Part shown: piece by piece, positions 61,014-64,000 of the stretch | Position numbering within the stretch: the stretch's first letter is position 1 | Layout of the letters: each line of letters begins with the position of its first letter | From: Pseudovibrio sp947494035 | GTDB taxonomy: Bacteria; Pseudomonadota; Alphaproteobacteria; Rhizobiales; Stappiaceae | Direction: 5' to 3' | Length of the DNA stretch: 64,000 bases | Assembly: GCA_947494035.1 (NCBI GenBank) | Contig: CANLTN010000012.1 | Location: 1 to 64,000, forward strand | Made by a program: the position numbers and the translations under genes | The notes under the pieces: generated by a model | Databases searched by the model: none | What the model was told of the DNA's origin: nothing | Seen by the model: the letters and a program-made list of their open reading frames with translations, nothing else

Positions 61014-61847
61014 TCAGATGTCTACAGCACCTTCAGGTCGTGCGTCACGCTGTGCAATCCAGTCGTGGTCAGGGTGGTTCTTGAAACGCCATTTGCGCAT
61101 CGGACCCGCCATCACATTCAGGTAGTACATCTCGTAGCCGTAAGGAGCGCCGCAAGGGTGATACCCTTTTGGAACCAGCACAACATCCCCGTTGGAAACC
61201 GCCATGGTCTCGTCCAGCTCACCATCATCCGTGTACACACGCTGGAAGCCGAAACCTTGCTCCGGGTTGAGACGGTGATAATAGGTCTCTTCCAGATAAG
61301 TCACCTCCGGGAAGTGATCTTCATCATGACGGTGTGGAGGGTAGGAGGACCAATTGCCCTGTGGAGTGTAAACCTCGGTCACCAGAAGGCTTTCTGCAAA
61401 GTCCTGCTCTTCCATGGCAATGGGGTGGATGTAGCGGGTGTTGGCACCAACGCCGCGTTCAACGCTTGGAATGTCGTCCGGGCCAATCACGCGGGCAGGG
61501 TAGCTGCCATCTGTTGCAGGGGCAGTACATACAGCCAGTGTCAGTTTGGTCACCGCCGTCGCGCTCCATTCAGCACCGGCAGGAACATACACACACCACG
61601 GCTTGATGCGCTCAAACACGTTCTTACGCTCACCAAGAGTGCCAAAGTCCTGCCCATCCGAGGTGATGGTTGCTTTGCCTTCCACGATCACCAGAATGGC
61701 TTCTCGGCCCACCATCAGCTCCTTGGCGCTCGCGCCCGCCTCAAGGTGGTAAAGACCAAAGCCCACATAGCCCCAATTGGCCGTTTCAGTTGTGATGTCA
61801 TGCACCTTACCCTCAGTGCCCGAGGGTTTTACGAGAAGCTTGCTCAT
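61014..61847 (-). CDS. iolB: 5-deoxy-glucuronate isomerase
   Basis: 277 residues with the cupin fold: the metal site SSYPPHRHDEDHFPEVTYLEETYYHRLNPEQGFGFQRVYTDD, followed by VPKGYHPCGAPYGYEMYYLNVMAG, is family-diagnostic. It isomerises 5-deoxyglucuronate to 5-dehydro-2-deoxygluconate. The start overlaps the iolE stop by four bases (ATGA). Confidence 0.95.
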   Translation of the reverse strand: MSKLLVKPSGTEGKVHDITTETANWGYVGFGLYHLEAGASAKELMVGREAILVIVEGKATITSDGQDFGTLGERKNVFERIKPWCVYVPAGAEWSATAVTKLTLAVCTAPATDGSYPARVIGPDDIPSVERGVGANTRYIHPIAMEEQDFAESLLVTEVYTPQGNWSSYPPHRHDEDHFPEVTYLEETYYHRLNPEQGFGFQRVYTDDGELDETMAVSNGDVVLVPKGYHPCGAPYGYEMYYLNVMAGPMRKWRFKNHPDHDWIAQRDARPEGAVDI

Positions 61848-62752
61848 GCCACGACCTTCTTATCAAGACCAGCGCTGATAGCCATCTGGCGCAGTGCCGC
61901 AAGGCCCATGCTCTGGTAGGTGAACGGGTTACGCTGATCAGGGTCTTGCTCTGCTTCAATCACCAGCCAGCCCTCATAGCCATGCTCCGCTGCAATCTTC
62001 AGTACAGGCTCAAAATCAACCCCGCCTTCTTTATCGCCAGGAACGGTAAACACACCGCGGCGCACACCCTCCAGAAAGCTCAGGCGCTCGCCCTCAACCT
62101 GCTCACGAATGGCAGGACGAACATTCTTCGCATGTAAATGCCGCACGCGGGCCATATGCTTTTGGGCGACCTCTACCGGATCCGCACCACCAAACCATGC
62201 ATGGCCAGTGTCCAGCAGCAGATATGTGTTCGGGCCGGTTACTTCCATAAAGCGATCAATCTCGTCCCCGCTTTGAACCACAGTTCCCATGTGGTGGTGG
62301 TAAACAAGCAAGATACCCTGCTGCGCGCAGTACTGCGCAATCGCTTCAACATCAGCGCCAAACTTGGCCCACTGGTCGTCAGCAAGCACAGGCTTATCCG
62401 CAAGCGCCGTATCATCCGCGCCGTGGATGGCGTTGGAGGTTTCACAGACAATGCAAACTGTGCAGCCCATGGCTTTCAGCAGGTCAAGGTGCGGCTGGAT
62501 TGCTTTCTTCTCCTCCTCAACACTGTGTGCAAGAAGGTTGAGGGAATGCCAGCCGGAGACAAAGGCAAGACCATGCGGTTCGAGCGCTGCTTTCAACGCA
62601 GCAGGCTCGGTGGGCATTTTATGACCCTTTTCAATGCCATCAAAGCCGATCTCTCCGGCTTCCTTAAGGCACTGCTCAAGCGAAATATGCGCGCCCAGTG
62701 TACGGTCGTCGTCATTGCTCCATGCAATAGGGTTGGTTCCGTAACGGATCAT
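61844..62752 (-). CDS. iolE: Myo-inosose-2 dehydratase
   Basis: 302 residues, a xylose-isomerase-like TIM barrel. IRYGTNPIAWSNDDDRTLG at the N-terminus is the IolE signature, with LVYHHHMGT and LLLDTGHAWFGGADP as metal-site blocks. It dehydrates scyllo-inosose. It starts five bases after iolD. Confidence 0.95.
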   Translation of the reverse strand: MIRYGTNPIAWSNDDDRTLGAHISLEQCLKEAGEIGFDGIEKGHKMPTEPAALKAALEPHGLAFVSGWHSLNLLAHSVEEEKKAIQPHLDLLKAMGCTVCIVCETSNAIHGADDTALADKPVLADDQWAKFGADVEAIAQYCAQQGILLVYHHHMGTVVQSGDEIDRFMEVTGPNTYLLLDTGHAWFGGADPVEVAQKHMARVRHLHAKNVRPAIREQVEGERLSFLEGVRRGVFTVPGDKEGGVDFEPVLKIAAEHGYEGWLVIEAEQDPDQRNPFTYQSMGLAALRQMAISAGLDKKVVA

Positions 62753-62757
62753 TGGCC

Positions 62758-64000
62758 TTAGTCTCCCAGACGCTGGTCAGCCAGCGCATTCTCATAGCCC
62801 TTGCGAGCCTCATTGACTTCTTTTCGTGGCGATACTTCCGGCACAGCCACATCCCACCAGTGACCACCTGCTTCCGTGCTTGGCAGCGGATCAGTGTCGA
62901 TCACAACGCAGTAGGACTTGCTGCTCGCCTTGGCCCGCTCAAGAGCCTCTCCCAGCTCTTCAATACTGGAGACATGCTCGGAGGTCGCCCCCATGGCACC
63001 GGCATGGGCAGCAAAATCAATCTGGGATGGTTCCGTGTGGTAGGCATCATCCAACAGGTTGTTGAAGTTGTCGCCACCCGTTGCCATCTGCAACCGGTTG
63101 ATGCAGCCAAACCCGCGGTTGTCCAGCAGCACCACGATGATCTTCTGGCCCATCATAACAGAGGTCGCCAGCTCGGAGTTCATCATCATGTAGCTGCCAT
63201 CGCCAACCATAACGATGACCTCGCTCTCCGGCTTGGCCATCTTCACGCCAAGGCCACCGGCAATCTCGTAGCCCATGCAGGAAAAGCCGTATTCCAGATG
63301 ATACCCACCCGGCTTGTCGGCCTTCCAGAGCTTGTGCAGCTCACCCGGCAGACCGCCCGCAGCACATACAACAGTGGTATCTGCATCGGATGCACGCTGA
63401 ACCGCGCCAATCACCTGCGCATCGGTTGGCAGCTCATTGCCGCCCTCCGGTGCTGCTGTGACATGCGCAACCGCTGAGAGCCATTCCGCACGATAGGAGG
63501 CTCCATCAACTGATGCTTTCCAATCTCCCAGCTTCTGCGTAAGTGCCTGCAGGCCTACCCGCGCATCACACACCAGCGGCAGCGCGTTGTGCTTTCCACT
63601 GTCATAAGACGCCACGTTCAGCTGTAAGATCCGCCGCTCAGGGTTCTTAAACAGGGCCCAAGAGCCTGTGGTGAAGTCCTGCAAGCGCGAGCCCACCGCA
63701 ATGATCAGATCAGCTTCTTCCGCAATAGCGTTTGCGGCAGAAGAACCAGTCACACCAATGCTGCCCAGATTAAGCGCATGATCCCATGGCAACGCAGACT
63801 TGCCCGCCTGCGTTTCGGCCACGGGAACGTTGTGTGCCTCGGCAAAGCGCTTCAGTTCATCCGTTGCCAGCGAGTAGTGCACCCCACCACCAGCAATAAT
63901 CATCGGCTTCCTGGCTGCCTGAATCGCAGAAACCGCACTTGCAAGCTCATCAGCATCCGGGGCAGGGCGGCGGAAGTGTAGGGTGCGTTCCTTGAAGAAG
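62758..64000 (-). CDS. iolD: 3D-(3,5/4)-trihydroxycyclohexane-1,2-dione hydrolase (partial, C-terminal part)
   Basis: A ThDP-dependent enzyme, 413 residues visible; the N-terminal third lies beyond the window edge. The minus-strand frame stays open to base 64000 with typical IolD sequence (ARKPMIIAGGGVHYS). The central FAD/NAD-like domain is followed by the ThDP block GDGSYMMMNSELATSVMM. It opens the cyclohexanedione ring. First visible gene of iolDEBG; the stop is five bases before iolE. Confidence 0.95.
   Translation of the reverse strand, partial: FFKERTLHFRRPAPDADELASAVSAIQAARKPMIIAGGGVHYSLATDELKRFAEAHNVPVAETQAGKSALPWDHALNLGSIGVTGSSAANAIAEEADLIIAVGSRLQDFTTGSWALFKNPERRILQLNVASYDSGKHNALPLVCDARVGLQALTQKLGDWKASVDGASYRAEWLSAVAHVTAAPEGGNELPTDAQVIGAVQRASDADTTVVCAAGGLPGELHKLWKADKPGGYHLEYGFSCMGYEIAGGLGVKMAKPESEVIVMVGDGSYMMMNSELATSVMMGQKIIVVLLDNRGFGCINRLQMATGGDNFNNLLDDAYHTEPSQIDFAAHAGAMGATSEHVSSIEELGEALERAKASSKSYCVVIDTDPLPSTEAGGHWWDVAVPEVSPRKEVNEARKGYENALADQRLGD

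Overview
The window looks like chromosomal DNA of a marine alphaproteobacterium of moderate GC. The gene content (FixLJ-FixK control of a cbb3 oxidase, alphaproteobacterial gene order around murA-hisD-infA-maf-yacG, PaaABCDE, an iol operon, a CrbS-type kinase) fits the Rhodobacterales/Hyphomicrobiales boundary. My best guess is a Pseudovibrio-like member of the Stappiaceae; this is inference from content and protein character, not from a search. No rRNA, CRISPR array, prophage or complete insertion sequence is visible.

Layout: (1) 0-10.2 kb: the DNA-repair pair pdeM and Lhr-like helicase, two small proteins, an acyl-CoA thioesterase, an HSL-type esterase, a YjbQ protein and a two-gene sodium:solute symporter (DUF4212 + SSS). 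(2) 10.7-15.9 kb: a CrbR-like LuxR regulator convergent with a 1177-residue symporter-histidine kinase hybrid (CrbS type), plus an unknown protein. (3) 16.4-32.3 kb: an oxygen-response island with fixL, fixJ, a stand-alone receiver, fixK, hemN, an AbrB-type permease, ccoNOQP, ccoGHIS and hemA. FixL keeps the haem ligand and the O2-sensing arginine. FixK-type boxes lie before hemN and ccoN, so sensor, regulator, oxidase, assembly factors and two haem-biosynthesis enzymes form one readable circuit. (4) 32.6-43.2 kb: a receiver protein, two tRNA-Thr(GGT) genes, then a conserved housekeeping block (small basic protein, murA, DUF2948, hisD, UPF0262, LMW phosphatase, infA, maf, yacG) and a periplasmic 5'-nucleotidase. 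(5) 43.3-59.9 kb: phenylacetate catabolism in two parts, paaX-paaABCDE and paaGIK-paaR with divergent paaN. They are separated by about 6.5 kb of accessory genes: a PACE efflux protein with a divergent MarR regulator, an orphan D-Ala-D-Ala-ligase-like ATP-grasp enzyme, two cold-shock-domain proteins, a DnaB-like ATPase, a GST and a sugar acetyltransferase. (6) 59.9-64 kb: myo-inositol catabolism iolD(partial)-iolE-iolB-iolG on the minus strand.

The least explained parts are the orphan receiver between fixJ and fixK, the accessory block at 49.2-53.1 kb, and a 246-bp interval with TA-flanked inverted repeats before fixL. Many CDS starts were moved downstream from the longest open frame to an ATG/GTG with a visible Shine-Dalgarno sequence; this is stated per gene.
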